64,000 bases of DNA from Kineobactrum salinum (lineage in GTDB: Bacteria; Pseudomonadota; Gammaproteobacteria; Pseudomonadales; Halieaceae): NCBI RefSeq assembly GCF_010669285.1, contig NZ_CP048711.1:2542001-2606000 (forward strand), in the 5' to 3' direction. Under the pieces are notes generated by a model. That model worked only from the letters and a program-made list of their open reading frames with translations, made no database searches and was not told the origin of the DNA. The translations under genes and the position numbers were made by a program. Below, piece by piece: positions 53,385 to 63,673 of the stretch (its first letter is position 1; each line of letters begins with the position of its first letter).

Positions 53385-54284
53385 CTACAGGTAGAACTGC
53401 AGTCCCGCGGAAAATGCGGTCATGGTCTCGTCGGTGTCGACCACCAGTCCCGGGAAGTTGCCACTGGATTCGTTGACCCGCATGTCATAGCTTTGACGAC
53501 GGATATCGAGGTAGTAACCCACCCTGGACGTCAACGGGGCCGACCAGCTCACGCCATAGCTGAGACCGTCGGAATCGCCGTCAAAAATGAAGTTTTCGTT
53601 GGCGCCCTCTACCCCCAGCAGATAATTGTCGACATATTTGGCTTCCAGGTCGGCGTAGGCGAGACTGACGGAAAGCGTACCCTTGTCGGCGATCTTCCAG
53701 GCGTAGCTGGCGCCCAGGAACCAGCCGTCTTCCTCATAGTTCTGCCGATAGGGTGACAGGCCCAGCAGCAGGTGATCCTGCGCCAGGTTTCCCCCCAGGG
53801 ACAGGCCGCCAGCGCTGCCGTCGCAGACCGCGGCCTGGGTGACATCGGTGGGGCAGCGCGGACCGGGCTCCAGGGTGGTCTCGCCTTCCATATAGCCGAC
53901 GAAGACATTGGCGCCTTTCCAGACGTTATAGCCCAGCGTCACGCTGTAATCGGTGCGATCCACACTGGTGTCGGCATCGGTGAACGGCACGTCGGAATTG
54001 GTGCTGATATCGTTGATGCTGTCTTCGTACTTGAAGGAGACGTAACCCTTGCCGTAAATCGCCGTGAAGGCCAGTGTCAGTGTCGGTAGGTCGGCGTCGA
54101 AATCCCCGCTGTCGCTGAAACCGAGCGAGTCGTTGACCAGCCCCTGTTCAAACTCCAGGGTCTTCCACTGCACCCCTATCTGGGGCACCCAGGTGACATC
54201 CTGCATGAGGTTGTCGGCACTGGCGCCCTGGTGGACGGCAAGCAGGGTGGCGGCGATGCTGCTGAAAATCAAGGTACGTTTCAT
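53385..54284 (-). CDS. outer-membrane beta-barrel protein
   Basis: The 299-residue protein has a signal peptide (LIFSSIAATLLAVHQGASA) and alternating hydrophobic/aromatic strands (YVSFKYED, YSVTLGYNVW, VFVGYMEG, VGYYLDIRRQSY) ending AGLQFYL, a typical barrel C-terminus. I do not recognise a specific family. Confidence 0.7.
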   Translation of the reverse strand: MKRTLIFSSIAATLLAVHQGASADNLMQDVTWVPQIGVQWKTLEFEQGLVNDSLGFSDSGDFDADLPTLTLAFTAIYGKGYVSFKYEDSINDISTNSDVPFTDADTSVDRTDYSVTLGYNVWKGANVFVGYMEGETTLEPGPRCPTDVTQAAVCDGSAGGLSLGGNLAQDHLLLGLSPYRQNYEEDGWFLGASYAWKIADKGTLSVSLAYADLEAKYVDNYLLGVEGANENFIFDGDSDGLSYGVSWSAPLTSRVGYYLDIRRQSYDMRVNESSGNFPGLVVDTDETMTAFSAGLQFYL

Positions 54285-54359
54285 AACGTTATTCTCCGGG
54301 TTGTCAGTAATTCAGGGTTGTATGGTGCTGGAATTTTTCGCTGGCAGGGCATCATCCGT

Positions 54360-54908
54360 TCAGAACGTGGGACGCACGTAATAGTCGAGAGACAGCGGGA
54401 TTTCCACGACCGTGCTGTCCAGTGAGGCCGGATAGGGGCTGGACATGTAATTCAGATGGTAATGGCCAGGCGCGCCGGGCAGCAGCTGCAGGTATTGCAC
54501 GGTTTGGGAGTACTGGTTCCGCGCGGTGAGCTCCAGCACATTGCCGTCGCCGGTTTCGGCTACCCGCGGCAGCGACAGCTGGAACACGGCCGCGTTGTTG
54601 ATTTCAGTGACCGGGATAGAGGCCAGTACCCGGCCACTGTCCTCTGCCTGACCCGCGCCGGCCTTCTCGACCCACTGCAGATAGATTTTGGAATGCGGGT
54701 AATCGGCCTGGGCATCCAGCAGAATGACCCGGTGGACTCCCTGGCTGCCGGCATTGGACCAGCTACCGAAGGAGCTGACCCAGACGATTTGATGCGACAG
54801 GTCCGCCAGGGCCTCGACAGCAGTCTCCGCGAACGCCCCCTGGGCCGCGGATATCCACAACAGGAAGGCGGCAACAGCCGCCGACGGTTTCCCCGTATTG
54901 CCTTTCAA
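54360..54908 (-). CDS. hypothetical exported protein
   Basis: The 182-residue protein has a signal peptide (SAAVAAFLLWISAAQGAFA) and a beta-rich body (IVWVSSFGSWSNAG, VHRVILLDAQ, IYLQWVEKAG, LSLPRVAETGDGN). No family is recognised. It lies 75 bp upstream of the outer-membrane protein gene on the same strand, so the two may be co-transcribed. Confidence 0.6.
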   Translation of the reverse strand: MKGNTGKPSAAVAAFLLWISAAQGAFAETAVEALADLSHQIVWVSSFGSWSNAGSQGVHRVILLDAQADYPHSKIYLQWVEKAGAGQAEDSGRVLASIPVTEINNAAVFQLSLPRVAETGDGNVLELTARNQYSQTVQYLQLLPGAPGHYHLNYMSSPYPASLDSTVVEIPLSLDYYVRPTF

Positions 54909-55016
54909 TGTCCTTTCCCCTAATCCCCGGACTGAGTATAAACCAAGATTCCTGAGGAGCGAACCGTGGAAAAGAGGAAAAATTTCCGCTGACTCATCCC
55001 CGTGCTGCGGGGCTCA

Positions 55017-56189
55017 CTAGTCGGTCAGCGACAGCTCCTGCCTTGGCACTGGCTCCAGCCGCAGGATGGGGGAGTCGCTGTCGGTATGGTCGAGGGCGAG
55101 GTAGATATACCCGTCTGGCCCGGTCCTGATATCCCGGACCCGCCCCACATTGTGCGCCAGAGTCTGGTGCCGGACCACCGATGTGCCGTCCAGCTCCAAT
55201 AGCGTCACTTGTTTTCCCGCCAGTCCCCCCGCCAGCAGGTGGCCGCGCCAGTGCGGAAACGCATCGCCCTGGTAGAGTATCAGGCCGGAAGTGGCAATGG
55301 AGGGTACCCAGACCTTGCGTGGCTGGGTCATTCCCTCGCGATGGGTACCCTCGTGGATGGCCTTGCCGGAACCGTAGTTGACGCCGTATCCCACGACTGG
55401 CCAGCCGTAGTTGGCGCCGCGCTCGACCAGGTTCAGTTCATCTCCACCCTGGGGACCGTGCTCGGTAATCCACACATTGCCGCTGGCGCGGTCTATCGCC
55501 AGCCCCTGGGCATTGCGGTGGCCATAGCTCCAGATCTCCGGCAGCGCTTTGTCCTGATCGACGAAGGGGTTGTCTTCGGGAATGCTGCCGTCTTCGTGCA
55601 GGCGCACGACCACCCCGTGGTGATCCGCCAGTGACTGGGCTGGATGGGCCTCGAGATTGCCCGAAGGTGAGGCCTGGCGATCGCCGACAGTGATGTACAT
55701 GTAGCCCTTGCCGTCAAAGGCGATCCGCGAGCCGTAGTGGCCGCGCCCGCGGCTGTCAGCCTCGAATAACTCCTCGACATCCCGCAGGCGGCCATCGCGG
55801 TAGCGCCCACGAATGACGGCAGTGGTGGAAGCGCCGTCTGCCAGGGGCTTGGAGTAGGACAGATACAGCAACTGGTTGGCGGCGAAATCGGGATGCATCA
55901 CCACATCCAGCAGGCCGCCCTGGCCCTGGTTGAACACCTCGGGTATTCCGGCCACCGGTTCTTCCAGCAGTTTGCCGTCCCGCACAATGCGCAGACTGCC
56001 GGCCTTTTCGGTTACCAGCATGTCACCGTCGGGCAGAAAGGTCATGGCCCAGGGCCGGGTCAGCCCTTCGACCACGGTCACCAGGCGGTAGTCATGGTAG
56101 GCTGAGTAACGGGTCTCCGGTTCGGTGGCGCTCGCGGTAGTCGACAGCAGGGCGATGATGAACAGAAATCGCAGGGGGCTGGTATTCAT
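55017..56189 (-). CDS. PQQ-dependent sugar dehydrogenase (Asd/YliI-like)
   Basis: The 390-residue protein has a signal peptide (LFIIALLSTTASA) and a six-bladed propeller: TRPWAMTFLPDGDMLVTEK, GGLLDVVMHPDF, GHYGSRIAFDGKGYMYIT, WSYGHRNAQGLAID, ITEHGPQGGDELN. This is the soluble aldose sugar dehydrogenase type that uses PQQ and calcium in the periplasm. ATG 56189 fits the signal peptide. Confidence 0.87.
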   Translation of the reverse strand: MNTSPLRFLFIIALLSTTASATEPETRYSAYHDYRLVTVVEGLTRPWAMTFLPDGDMLVTEKAGSLRIVRDGKLLEEPVAGIPEVFNQGQGGLLDVVMHPDFAANQLLYLSYSKPLADGASTTAVIRGRYRDGRLRDVEELFEADSRGRGHYGSRIAFDGKGYMYITVGDRQASPSGNLEAHPAQSLADHHGVVVRLHEDGSIPEDNPFVDQDKALPEIWSYGHRNAQGLAIDRASGNVWITEHGPQGGDELNLVERGANYGWPVVGYGVNYGSGKAIHEGTHREGMTQPRKVWVPSIATSGLILYQGDAFPHWRGHLLAGGLAGKQVTLLELDGTSVVRHQTLAHNVGRVRDIRTGPDGYIYLALDHTDSDSPILRLEPVPRQELSLTD

Positions 56190-56376
56190 GGCAATGCTCC
56201 GTTGCTTGAGAGGCAGGCTGCGCGGCGCCTGTATGGGTAGTGACAACAATGGACAGTCGAAAGTGCCGTAACCGGATCGTCGCGCTGGCGTCAGGCCAAC
56301 TGTTACAGTAGATAGCGACGCCGATCACGTCAATGCCCGGAGAGCCATGTAGCAACCTGGACAATGGGAGGGAGCA

Positions 56377-56814
56377 ATGGGTGCGGCTTCGTTCGCGGCC
56401 GACCATTCGGCGGTGCAGCTGGCCTACCTGCTGGCAGCCGATGCAGTACTGCTGTTGCACGCGCTGTTTGTGGCCTTTGTGATAGTGGGTCTGCTGCTCA
56501 TTCTGGCAGGCGGCGTGCTCGGCTGGCGCTGGGTGCGCAAGCCTGTGTTCCGGTGGCTGCATCTGCTGGCGATAGCAGTGGTGGTGGCGCAGGCATGGGC
56601 GGGACTTGTCTGTCCGCTGACGAGCTGGGAAATGGCGTTGCGCGAGCGCGCCGGAGAGGCTGTGTACGCGGGCGGTTTTATCGCCCACTGGCTGGAGCAA
56701 CTGCTGTATTACCGGGCGCCGGAATGGGTGTTTGTAATGGCCTATAGCCTGTTCGGCCTGTTGGTCCTGGCCAGCTGGGTCCTGGTGCGGCCCCGGCCCT
56801 GGCGCAAGCGCTGA
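56377..56814 (+). CDS. DUF2784 membrane protein
   Basis: The 145-residue protein has four hydrophobic segments (AYLLAADAVLLLHALFVAF, GLLLILAGGVLGW, WLHLLAIAVVVAQAW, VFVMAYSLFGLLVLASWVL) and CPLTSWE between them, as in DUF2784. GGGAGGGAG precedes ATG 56377. The function is unknown. Confidence 0.75.
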   Translation: MGAASFAADHSAVQLAYLLAADAVLLLHALFVAFVIVGLLLILAGGVLGWRWVRKPVFRWLHLLAIAVVVAQAWAGLVCPLTSWEMALRERAGEAVYAGGFIAHWLEQLLYYRAPEWVFVMAYSLFGLLVLASWVLVRPRPWRKR

Positions 56815-56838
56815 CCGCGGCGCAGCTGTCTGGCCTGG

Positions 56839-58113
56839 CTATGGCTTCCGGTTGTCCAGCTCGACCCAGTGGCGGGGGATATTCTCCTCGACCAGCTCAT
56901 CGATGCTCACGTTGATGATATTGTGTTCGCTACCCACTTCCTCTGCGAAACGGGACTGTTTGCTGCTGCGGGCAATAATCATCGCGTGGGGGAAATTACG
57001 GCGCAGCCACAGGGCGGTGCGCAGGTTGTCCTCTTCCTTGCCGGTGCCGAGTACGAATATGACATTGTAGGCATCCGCAGCAATGTGGACATCCTGCCTG
57101 AGCCGTTGCCATACCCCCGGGTGGGCGATATCGCCTTCATAGACCTCGCGCCGGTAGTCGCCGGAGAAGCTCATCTGCTCTTCCGCCACCAGCACCCGGC
57201 GCAATGCGTCCTTCTCGATGATGGCCACTGTCTCCAGTTCGTTTTCAGCGTGGTGCTGCAGCTCCTCCAGCACGGTCTGGCCAAAGCGGCCGAAGCCGGC
57301 CAGGACCACGATGTCCTTGTCCCGGGATTTCTGGAAGCGGTGCAGCATGTGCCCATGCACCAGGCCGGAAGCGGCCAGGTTATAGGAGTTGAATGTCTCG
57401 CAACTCTGCGCTACCCGGGTTCCCTGCATGGAGCGCATGAAGCGCAGGTTGGCGCAGTGCATTACGATACGTGCACCGATGTCCGGTACCAGGTTCAGGA
57501 TGGTGGCAGCCGCTTCATAGCTGCGCAGGCTGTTGCCGGACAGCAGGACGACCCGTCGGGCCCTGTGAATCTTGAGTTGGCGCAGGAAAAATTCGTGGGT
57601 GATATCGCCCACTACGAACAGGGCGTCGTAGTCTTCCTGCAGCTCGTCGACAATGGTGGGCCCCGGGTTGTTCCGCGACACCACCACCAGCTGCACCCGG
57701 CGGTCGTGCTTGCGCAACACCCGCAGGTAGCTCAGGGTCAGGTCGCCGGCACCGATCACGATCACATGGTGGCGCAATTTGCGCAACTGGAAGCGCTGCG
57801 GCGAGATGGATTTGAGCAATGCTTCTATCAGGGCCCAGGCGGCCAGCACAGGTGAGCCGAAGTACGCCAGCCACAATAGCGCCATGCCCACCAGTGGACC
57901 CTCGCTGGGAGTGCCCAGTTCGACCCCGCCCACCACGAACAGACTCAGACTGTAGTAGGCCTGGGACAACAATCCGGCGTTGGCGACATCGGGCCGCTCG
58001 GTAACGATGACTCCCGAGGCAAAACCGGCCAGGCCACTGAAGAAGAACAGCAGCGCCCCCAGCAGGCGCCATGAGAAGCGGGGTTGGCCGGGGTGCAAGC
58101 TCAGGATGGACAT
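56839..58113 (-). CDS. potassium-channel-like protein with two RCK/TrkA-N domains
   Basis: The 424-residue protein has two N-terminal membrane segments (LLGALLFFFSGLAGFASGVIV, LVGMALLWLAYFGSPVLAAWAL) around a short pore-like loop. Two Rossmann RCK domains follow: HHVIVIGAGDLTLSYLRVL and IVVLAGFGRFGQTVLEEL. It resembles ion-channel/TrkA-N proteins that gate K+ by nucleotide binding. The canonical GYG filter is not evident (GGVELGTPS sits there), so it may not be a normal K+ channel. Confidence 0.78.
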   Translation of the reverse strand: MSILSLHPGQPRFSWRLLGALLFFFSGLAGFASGVIVTERPDVANAGLLSQAYYSLSLFVVGGVELGTPSEGPLVGMALLWLAYFGSPVLAAWALIEALLKSISPQRFQLRKLRHHVIVIGAGDLTLSYLRVLRKHDRRVQLVVVSRNNPGPTIVDELQEDYDALFVVGDITHEFFLRQLKIHRARRVVLLSGNSLRSYEAAATILNLVPDIGARIVMHCANLRFMRSMQGTRVAQSCETFNSYNLAASGLVHGHMLHRFQKSRDKDIVVLAGFGRFGQTVLEELQHHAENELETVAIIEKDALRRVLVAEEQMSFSGDYRREVYEGDIAHPGVWQRLRQDVHIAADAYNVIFVLGTGKEEDNLRTALWLRRNFPHAMIIARSSKQSRFAEEVGSEHNIINVSIDELVEENIPRHWVELDNRKP

Positions 58114-58270
58114 AACAGGGACATTTTTCCGTGCGTGGTTGTCACATCATACGCAAGCGCCGGTGACCTGGCCATCCGGCGCTGCCAAAGCGGCAAAAGT
58201 CCCACACTGATACTTGCCCGCAGCGCCCAGCGATGCAACTATCGCAACTGCATCCACAGGAGCCTGAGTC

Positions 58271-59464
58271 ATGCGTTTTCGTCCCACCAATGTCCTGCTG
58301 GTCTTGCTGCTGGCAGCGACTGCCAGCGCCGACGACGAGTTTGCGGTCTGCCTCGCCGGCCTGCAGCAGCAGGCCCTGGATGCAGGTGTGGCCGAGCCCC
58401 TGGTCATGGCACTGGTGCCGGGACTTGAGCGACAGGCGCGGGTTCTGGAACTGGACCGACAACAACCCGAGTTCGTGCAGACCTTTGCCCAGTATCTGGA
58501 CGCCCGGGTGACACCGGCGCGGATCGAGCGCGGCCGTGTCCTGTATCGCCAGCACAGGGATTTCCTCCGCCAGCTGACGCGGGAGTACGGCGTCCCGGGC
58601 CAGTATCTGATTGCCTTCTGGGGCCTGGAAACCAACTTTGGCAGCTACCTGGGGCGGATGCCCACGCTGGATTCGCTGGCCACGCTGGCCTGTGATGCCA
58701 GGCGCAGTGAATTCTTCAGCGCAGAGTTTATCGCCGCGCTGCAATTGTTGCAGCGCGAAGAGCTGGACCCGGCTCAGATGCGCGGCTCCTGGGCAGGCGC
58801 CGTGGGACATACCCAGTTCATGCCCACCTCCTACCTGCGCTATGCGGTGGATGGCGATGGCGATGGCACTGTCGACCTGTGGCGCAGCGAGCAGGACGCG
58901 CTCGCCTCGGGCGCCAACCTCCTGCGCCAGCTGGGCTGGCAACCAGACTTGCGCTGGGGCCGCGAGGTACAGTTGCAGCGTGACTTTCCGTTCGAACTGG
59001 CCGGCCCGGCCACCCGCAAGCCCCAGGCCGAGTGGGCGCAGCTGGGGGTGCGTCGCGCCGACGGAGCAGCCCTGGACGAGACAGACGAGCAGGCATCGGT
59101 ACTGCTGCCGGCAGGTTATGCGGGTCCCGCGTTTCTGGTATATGACAATTTTGACGTCATCATGCACTGGAACCGGTCTGAATCCTACGGCATCTCGGTG
59201 GGCCACCTGGCGGATCGGATTACAGGGGAGGCTGGTCTGCGGCGCCCGCCGCCCGCGAATCAGCAACCGCTGTCACGACAGGAAATCGAGGCTCTGCAGA
59301 CCCAGCTGAACCGGCTGGGTTTCGCCGCGGGCGATGAGGACGGCCTGCTGGGACCGGCTACGCGGGCTGCCCTGGCGACCTTCCAGCGCAACAATGGCCT
59401 CGTCGCGGACGGCTATCCCGATCGGGACAGCCTCGAGAAAATACAGCAGACCCGGGACCAATAA
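58271..59464 (+). CDS. mltB: lytic murein transglycosylase, MltB-type with peptidoglycan-binding domain
   Basis: The 397-residue protein has a signal peptide (NVLLVLLLAATASA), the SLT-like catalytic block FWGLETNFGSYLG (Glu), GSWAGAVGHTQFMPTSYLRYAVDGDGDG in blocks, and NRSESYGISVGHLADRI. A C-terminal PG-binding domain follows (ALQTQLNRLGFAAGDEDG, LATFQRNNGL). It cleaves peptidoglycan to anhydromuropeptides. ATG 58271 opens the signal peptide. Confidence 0.9.
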   Translation: MRFRPTNVLLVLLLAATASADDEFAVCLAGLQQQALDAGVAEPLVMALVPGLERQARVLELDRQQPEFVQTFAQYLDARVTPARIERGRVLYRQHRDFLRQLTREYGVPGQYLIAFWGLETNFGSYLGRMPTLDSLATLACDARRSEFFSAEFIAALQLLQREELDPAQMRGSWAGAVGHTQFMPTSYLRYAVDGDGDGTVDLWRSEQDALASGANLLRQLGWQPDLRWGREVQLQRDFPFELAGPATRKPQAEWAQLGVRRADGAALDETDEQASVLLPAGYAGPAFLVYDNFDVIMHWNRSESYGISVGHLADRITGEAGLRRPPPANQQPLSRQEIEALQTQLNRLGFAAGDEDGLLGPATRAALATFQRNNGLVADGYPDRDSLEKIQQTRDQ

Positions 59465-59511
59465 GCCGCGGCCTGGTTGCGGCCTTCGGCAGGCCCGGGG
59501 GCGGAATACCG

Positions 59512-61575
59512 TCAGCGGGCGTCCGGGTCCGGCGCCTCGGCCATCAACTGCAGCATTTCATCGTGCTCGGCCATTTTCCAGGGCAGGTTGCCGGGGGAAA
59601 TGTGCAGGAAATGCAAATGCTTTTCGAACTGGTCCAGGATGTCGGTGATGATGTCCTGCTGGTCGAATCCGTAAATGTCATAGGACTGGCCGCCCCGGCG
59701 CAGGAATACTTCCGCGCGGTAGTACTTGTCCACCTCGGCGTCGATGTGGGTCATGCCGGGATAGGCGTAATCCGGCAGGGCCTGCTCCAGCATCCGGATT
59801 TCATAAATGAAATCCACCTGATCGGGCTTGATCACTTCCAGGTAAATACGTGTCCCGTTGTCCTCTGAATGGACAGTGGCCGACCAGCCCTGCTTGACGA
59901 GTTCGCGTTCCACCCTGTGCATGGCCTTGCTGACCGTAGTGGCGAGAAATTCGCTGACCTTGTCCCGGTCCGGGAAGGTGACCAGCCCCAGCAGGCGCCG
60001 GCGCCAGAGTCCCCGGCCGCTGGTTCCCGACAGGCGCTGCTGCAGGTCCAGCTGCAGGCTGTTGTGGTGATGCCCCTCTATCACCAGCGCACGCCACATG
60101 CCCAGCGCGGAGATGATCATGATGAGGGCGAATGGCAGTGCGCTGGCGATCGTCATGGTCTGCAGCGCGCTGAGACCACCGGCCAGCAACAGTGCCGCCG
60201 CCACTGCGCCCTCGGAAGAGGCCCAGAAGACCCGCTGCCATACCGGAGTGACGCCCGCGCCGCCGGAGGCGAGGGAATCGATCACCAGGGAGCCGGAGTC
60301 CGAGGACGTGACAAAGAAGGTGATGATCAGGCACACGGTGATGAAAGAGACTATAGAGGAGAGCGGCAACACTTCGTAGAGCTTGAACAGCGCCACCGCG
60401 TGATCTGCCTGCACGTCGCCGATCAGCGTGCTGTAGCCCTCGTTCATGATCTGGTGCAGCGCGGTATCGCCGAAGATGGAGAACCAAAGAAAGGTGAAAA
60501 TGGAGGGCACCAGCATTACCCCCACGACGAACTGGCGGATGGTCCTGCCGCGGCTGATCTTGGCGATGAACAGCCCCACAAACGGCGCCCAGGCGATGGT
60601 CCAGCCAAAGATGAACAGGGTCCAGTTGCCGATCCAGTCGCTGCGGGTATAGGCCTGCAGATTGAAGGTACGCTCGATGATGTTGTTCAGATAGCTGCCG
60701 GTGTTCTGCAGGAAGCTCTCCAGGATGTGGATCGACGGGCCCACAATGAACACAAACAGCATCAGTGCCACCGCCAGTGTCATGTTGACGATGGACAGGC
60801 GCTTGATGCCCTTGTCCAGGCCGGCGACGACCGACAGGATGGCGAGCCCGGTGATGATTGTGATGGCGATGATCTGGACGGTCACGTTCACCGGCACGGC
60901 GGGCCACAGGTAGTTGATACCGGCATTGATCTGCGCGACCGACAGGCCCAGCGTGGTGGCGATCCCGAACATGGTGCCGAGAATGGCAAACACATCCACG
61001 GCGTGGCCCAGCGGCCCGTGGATACGCTCGCCGATCAGCGGATACAGCGCCGAGCGCATGGACAGCGGCAGGCCGTGACGGAAGGAAAAGTAGGCCAGCA
61101 CCAGGCCCACGAGGCCGTAGATCGCCCAGATATGAAAGCCCCAGTGGAAAAATGCAATCTGCATCGCCTGCCTGGCGGCGTCCACCGTTTCACCGGCGCC
61201 GGCGGGCGGAGTGGCATAGTGCAGCACCGGCTCCGCGACGCCAAAAAACAGCAGCGCAATGCCGTAGCCGGCAGAAAACAGCATCGCGAACCAGGCCGGG
61301 AAACTGTACTGGGGATCGGCGTGGTCGGGGCCGAGCTTGATGTGGCCCCAGCTGCTGAAGGCCACGCTGACAATGAAGACCAGGAAGAAGGCCACCGCCA
61401 GCATATAGAACCAGCCGAAGGTGGTTGTGATATAGGCCAGAGTCGTGCTGAATACTCTGCCGGCCAGATCCGGGTTGCTGATGGTGCCGACCACCAGCAG
61501 GATGATCACAACCACTGCCGGCACGAAAACCGGAACCAGAATAGTGGAAGTACGGCCGCTGTCGCCCTGGGTCAT
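59512..61575 (-). CDS. betT: BCCT-family choline/glycine betaine transporter (BetT-like)
   Basis: The 687-residue carrier has the BCCT core of 12 membrane helices, including FHWGFHIWAIYGLVGLVLAYF and WTIAWAPFVGLFIAKISRGRTIR with the Trp/Arg-rich segment. A long hydrophilic C-terminal domain of about 150 residues fits the BetT subgroup. It should take up choline or betaine for osmoprotection. Confidence 0.9.
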   Translation of the reverse strand: MTQGDSGRTSTILVPVFVPAVVVIILLVVGTISNPDLAGRVFSTTLAYITTTFGWFYMLAVAFFLVFIVSVAFSSWGHIKLGPDHADPQYSFPAWFAMLFSAGYGIALLFFGVAEPVLHYATPPAGAGETVDAARQAMQIAFFHWGFHIWAIYGLVGLVLAYFSFRHGLPLSMRSALYPLIGERIHGPLGHAVDVFAILGTMFGIATTLGLSVAQINAGINYLWPAVPVNVTVQIIAITIITGLAILSVVAGLDKGIKRLSIVNMTLAVALMLFVFIVGPSIHILESFLQNTGSYLNNIIERTFNLQAYTRSDWIGNWTLFIFGWTIAWAPFVGLFIAKISRGRTIRQFVVGVMLVPSIFTFLWFSIFGDTALHQIMNEGYSTLIGDVQADHAVALFKLYEVLPLSSIVSFITVCLIITFFVTSSDSGSLVIDSLASGGAGVTPVWQRVFWASSEGAVAAALLLAGGLSALQTMTIASALPFALIMIISALGMWRALVIEGHHHNSLQLDLQQRLSGTSGRGLWRRRLLGLVTFPDRDKVSEFLATTVSKAMHRVERELVKQGWSATVHSEDNGTRIYLEVIKPDQVDFIYEIRMLEQALPDYAYPGMTHIDAEVDKYYRAEVFLRRGGQSYDIYGFDQQDIITDILDQFEKHLHFLHISPGNLPWKMAEHDEMLQLMAEAPDPDAR

Positions 61576-61736
61576 AGGCTCATCCTGAAATACACGTGGA
61601 AGTGGTCTGGGCGCTCATGGTGCCCTGTCGACGCCGGACAAGCAAACCGGCCCCAGCCCCGCCCACGCTGCCGCTGGACCCTGCCCGGGGTGGCTGCTGC
61701 AGTGGATCGTGGCGCAGCACCGGCCCTCCCCGCGGC

Positions 61737-63350
61737 CTAGCGCGTGTCCGCCTCGTGCTGCCGGGCGACCAGGGCCCGCACATCTGCCAACAGCTGTTTG
61801 GCATCGAACACGATCCCGTCCCTGATCGTGTAGCGGATGCCGGTGCTGCGCTCCAGCACACCGCGCTCGCGGTCGAGCCGCTGGTGACCGGTGCCGTACA
61901 GCACCTTGAAATTGGCGAGGGGATTTTCGTCCACTATGACCAGATCGGCCTTCTTGCCGATCTCAACAGTGCCGGTATCGCTCGCGATGCCCAGTAGCTC
62001 TGCGCCATTCAGGGTGGCGGATTGCAGTACCTCCAGGGGGTGGAAGCCGGCTTCCTGCAGCAGCTCCAGCTCGCGGACATAGGCGAAACCGTAGACCTTG
62101 TAGATGAAACCTGCGTCCGAGCCCGCAGTGACCCGGCCGCCGGCATTCTTGTAGTCGTTCACGAAGCTCATCCACAGGCGGTAGTTTTCCTTCCAGGCAA
62201 TCTCGTCCGCGGTGGTCCAGTCGAAGAAATAGGAGCCGTGGACGTCGGGGCTGGGTTCAAACGCGCGCATCATGTAGGGCATGGTGTACTCCTCATGCCA
62301 CTCCGCGCGCCGCGCCCGGGCCAGATCGCGATTGGCCTCGTAGATGGTGAAGGTCGGATCCAGCGTGAAGTCCAGGGCCAGCAGTTCCTCGATGGTGGCC
62401 TGCCAGCGCGCGGACCCCGGCTTCGCCGTCTGCTGCCACAGCCTGCCGGCCTGGCCGAAGCGATCCTGCTCGTTGTTGTAGTTGTAGTCGTGTGGGTAGT
62501 TCTGGATGCGGCGGTCCTCGAACATGGCCTCGGGCAGGCCATACCAGTGCTCCATGCTGTCCAGGCCCTGGCGGGCACTGTCGAGGACGTCGATCCGGTT
62601 CACCGACAGCTGGGCATGGTGGTAGGCGGTGCCCATGTCCAGGGCCTGGGCTTCATCGAGCGCGGCGCTGATTACCCCGGGAGATCCACCCAGAAACTTG
62701 ACCCCGTCGGCGCCCCTCTTGTGCACCGCGCGCACCCACTTGCGGGCGGCCTGGACGGAGGCCATGCTCTCGGGAAACATCGCGAATACCACCATGCGCG
62801 GCGCGGCGATGTCGCCTGCCGCGCTGCGTTGCTTGTGCTCCAGGGTCCAGCCCAGTCCCATGGAGGCGCCGACATCGCGCACCGTGGTAACGCCGTGAGC
62901 CAGCCACAGCTTGAGCACATATTCAGGGTCCGTCAGCGAGCCGGCGGCAGCATGGCTGGGGGTGCCGAGGTGGACATGGGAATCGACGAAGCCGGGCAGG
63001 ATGAACTTGCCGCTGACATCCATTACTTCGGTGTTTTCGTCGCTGGCGGCCGCCGCAGTGTGGATGCCGCCGGTGCCGGCGCCACGAATCTCCACGATCC
63101 GGTCCTGTTCTATCAGGATATCCACCGGGCCCCGCGGCGGCGCACCGCTGCCATCAATCAGCATGCCATTGCGCAGCAGCAGGCGGGCAAATGGCCCGGC
63201 GCTTTCGGCGCCGCGCGCCGGAGCGGTTTTCGGCGGCTCCATGCCCCGGGCAAGGACGGCGGTAATCACTTCCTCCCCGGGCTCGGTCGCCTGGCCTGCC
63301 GGTGTGATGCAAAGCGCCAGGGTGAGAACAAGCAGGCTGGTCCGGTACAT
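61737..63350 (-). CDS. exported amidohydrolase-1 family protein
   Basis: The 537-residue protein has a signal peptide (SLLVLTLALCITPAGQA). It shows canonical amidohydrolase residues: GFVDSHVHLGTPS (HxH), GVKFLGG (Lys), AYHHAQLS and TAGSDAGF (Asp), then NGAELLGIASDTGTVEIGKKADLVI. These exported imidazolonepropionase-like proteins probably cleave peptides or amides in the periplasm. It is unrelated to the altered A/B-type proteins and keeps a normal metal site. Confidence 0.85.
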   Translation of the reverse strand: MYRTSLLVLTLALCITPAGQATEPGEEVITAVLARGMEPPKTAPARGAESAGPFARLLLRNGMLIDGSGAPPRGPVDILIEQDRIVEIRGAGTGGIHTAAAASDENTEVMDVSGKFILPGFVDSHVHLGTPSHAAAGSLTDPEYVLKLWLAHGVTTVRDVGASMGLGWTLEHKQRSAAGDIAAPRMVVFAMFPESMASVQAARKWVRAVHKRGADGVKFLGGSPGVISAALDEAQALDMGTAYHHAQLSVNRIDVLDSARQGLDSMEHWYGLPEAMFEDRRIQNYPHDYNYNNEQDRFGQAGRLWQQTAKPGSARWQATIEELLALDFTLDPTFTIYEANRDLARARRAEWHEEYTMPYMMRAFEPSPDVHGSYFFDWTTADEIAWKENYRLWMSFVNDYKNAGGRVTAGSDAGFIYKVYGFAYVRELELLQEAGFHPLEVLQSATLNGAELLGIASDTGTVEIGKKADLVIVDENPLANFKVLYGTGHQRLDRERGVLERSTGIRYTIRDGIVFDAKQLLADVRALVARQHEADTR

Positions 63351-63457
63351 TGGGAGTCTCCTGTGATGCCGCCGCGATGACGATGCGAGGCGTATCAATA
63401 TAACAGGAAAATTCCCGTTCTGTTGCGCCGCTCAGCGGCTGGCCGGGGCCTGCGGGT

Positions 63458-63673
63458 TTATTGGGGCGGTTCGATCGTCAATCCCAGTTTGATCGTCACC
63501 TGCCAATGATCCACCTTGCCTTCGAGGATGTGGCCGCGGATATCGGAAACTTCAAACCAGCGCAGATGCTGGACCGTCTCCCCGGTGCGTGAGATGGCGG
63601 TCTGCACAGCCTCCTCGACGGAATTCCTGGATGAGCCGGTAATCTCCAGTGTCTTGTATACATGGTCATTCAT
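63458..63673 (-). CDS. dodecin (flavin-binding)
   Basis: The 71-residue protein matches dodecin: [36 protein letters not shown] and [12 protein letters not shown]. It forms a 12-mer that stores flavins. ATG 63673 follows a weak ribosome site. Confidence 0.88.
   Translation of the reverse strand: MNDHVYKTLEITGSSRNSVEEAVQTAISRTGETVQHLRWFEVSDIRGHILEGKVDHWQVTIKLGLTIEPPQ

Noticed and set aside
59869-61740. Plus-strand frame of 623 codons opposite the BCCT transporter
   Set aside because: It is a shadow of the transporter gene: Asp/His/Gln/Gly-rich low-complexity text with no recognisable domain or ribosome site.
62022-63380. Plus-strand frame of 452 codons opposite the exported amidohydrolase
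   Set aside because: The minus-strand gene has a signal peptide and a full metal site; the opposite frame has neither family match nor start signals.
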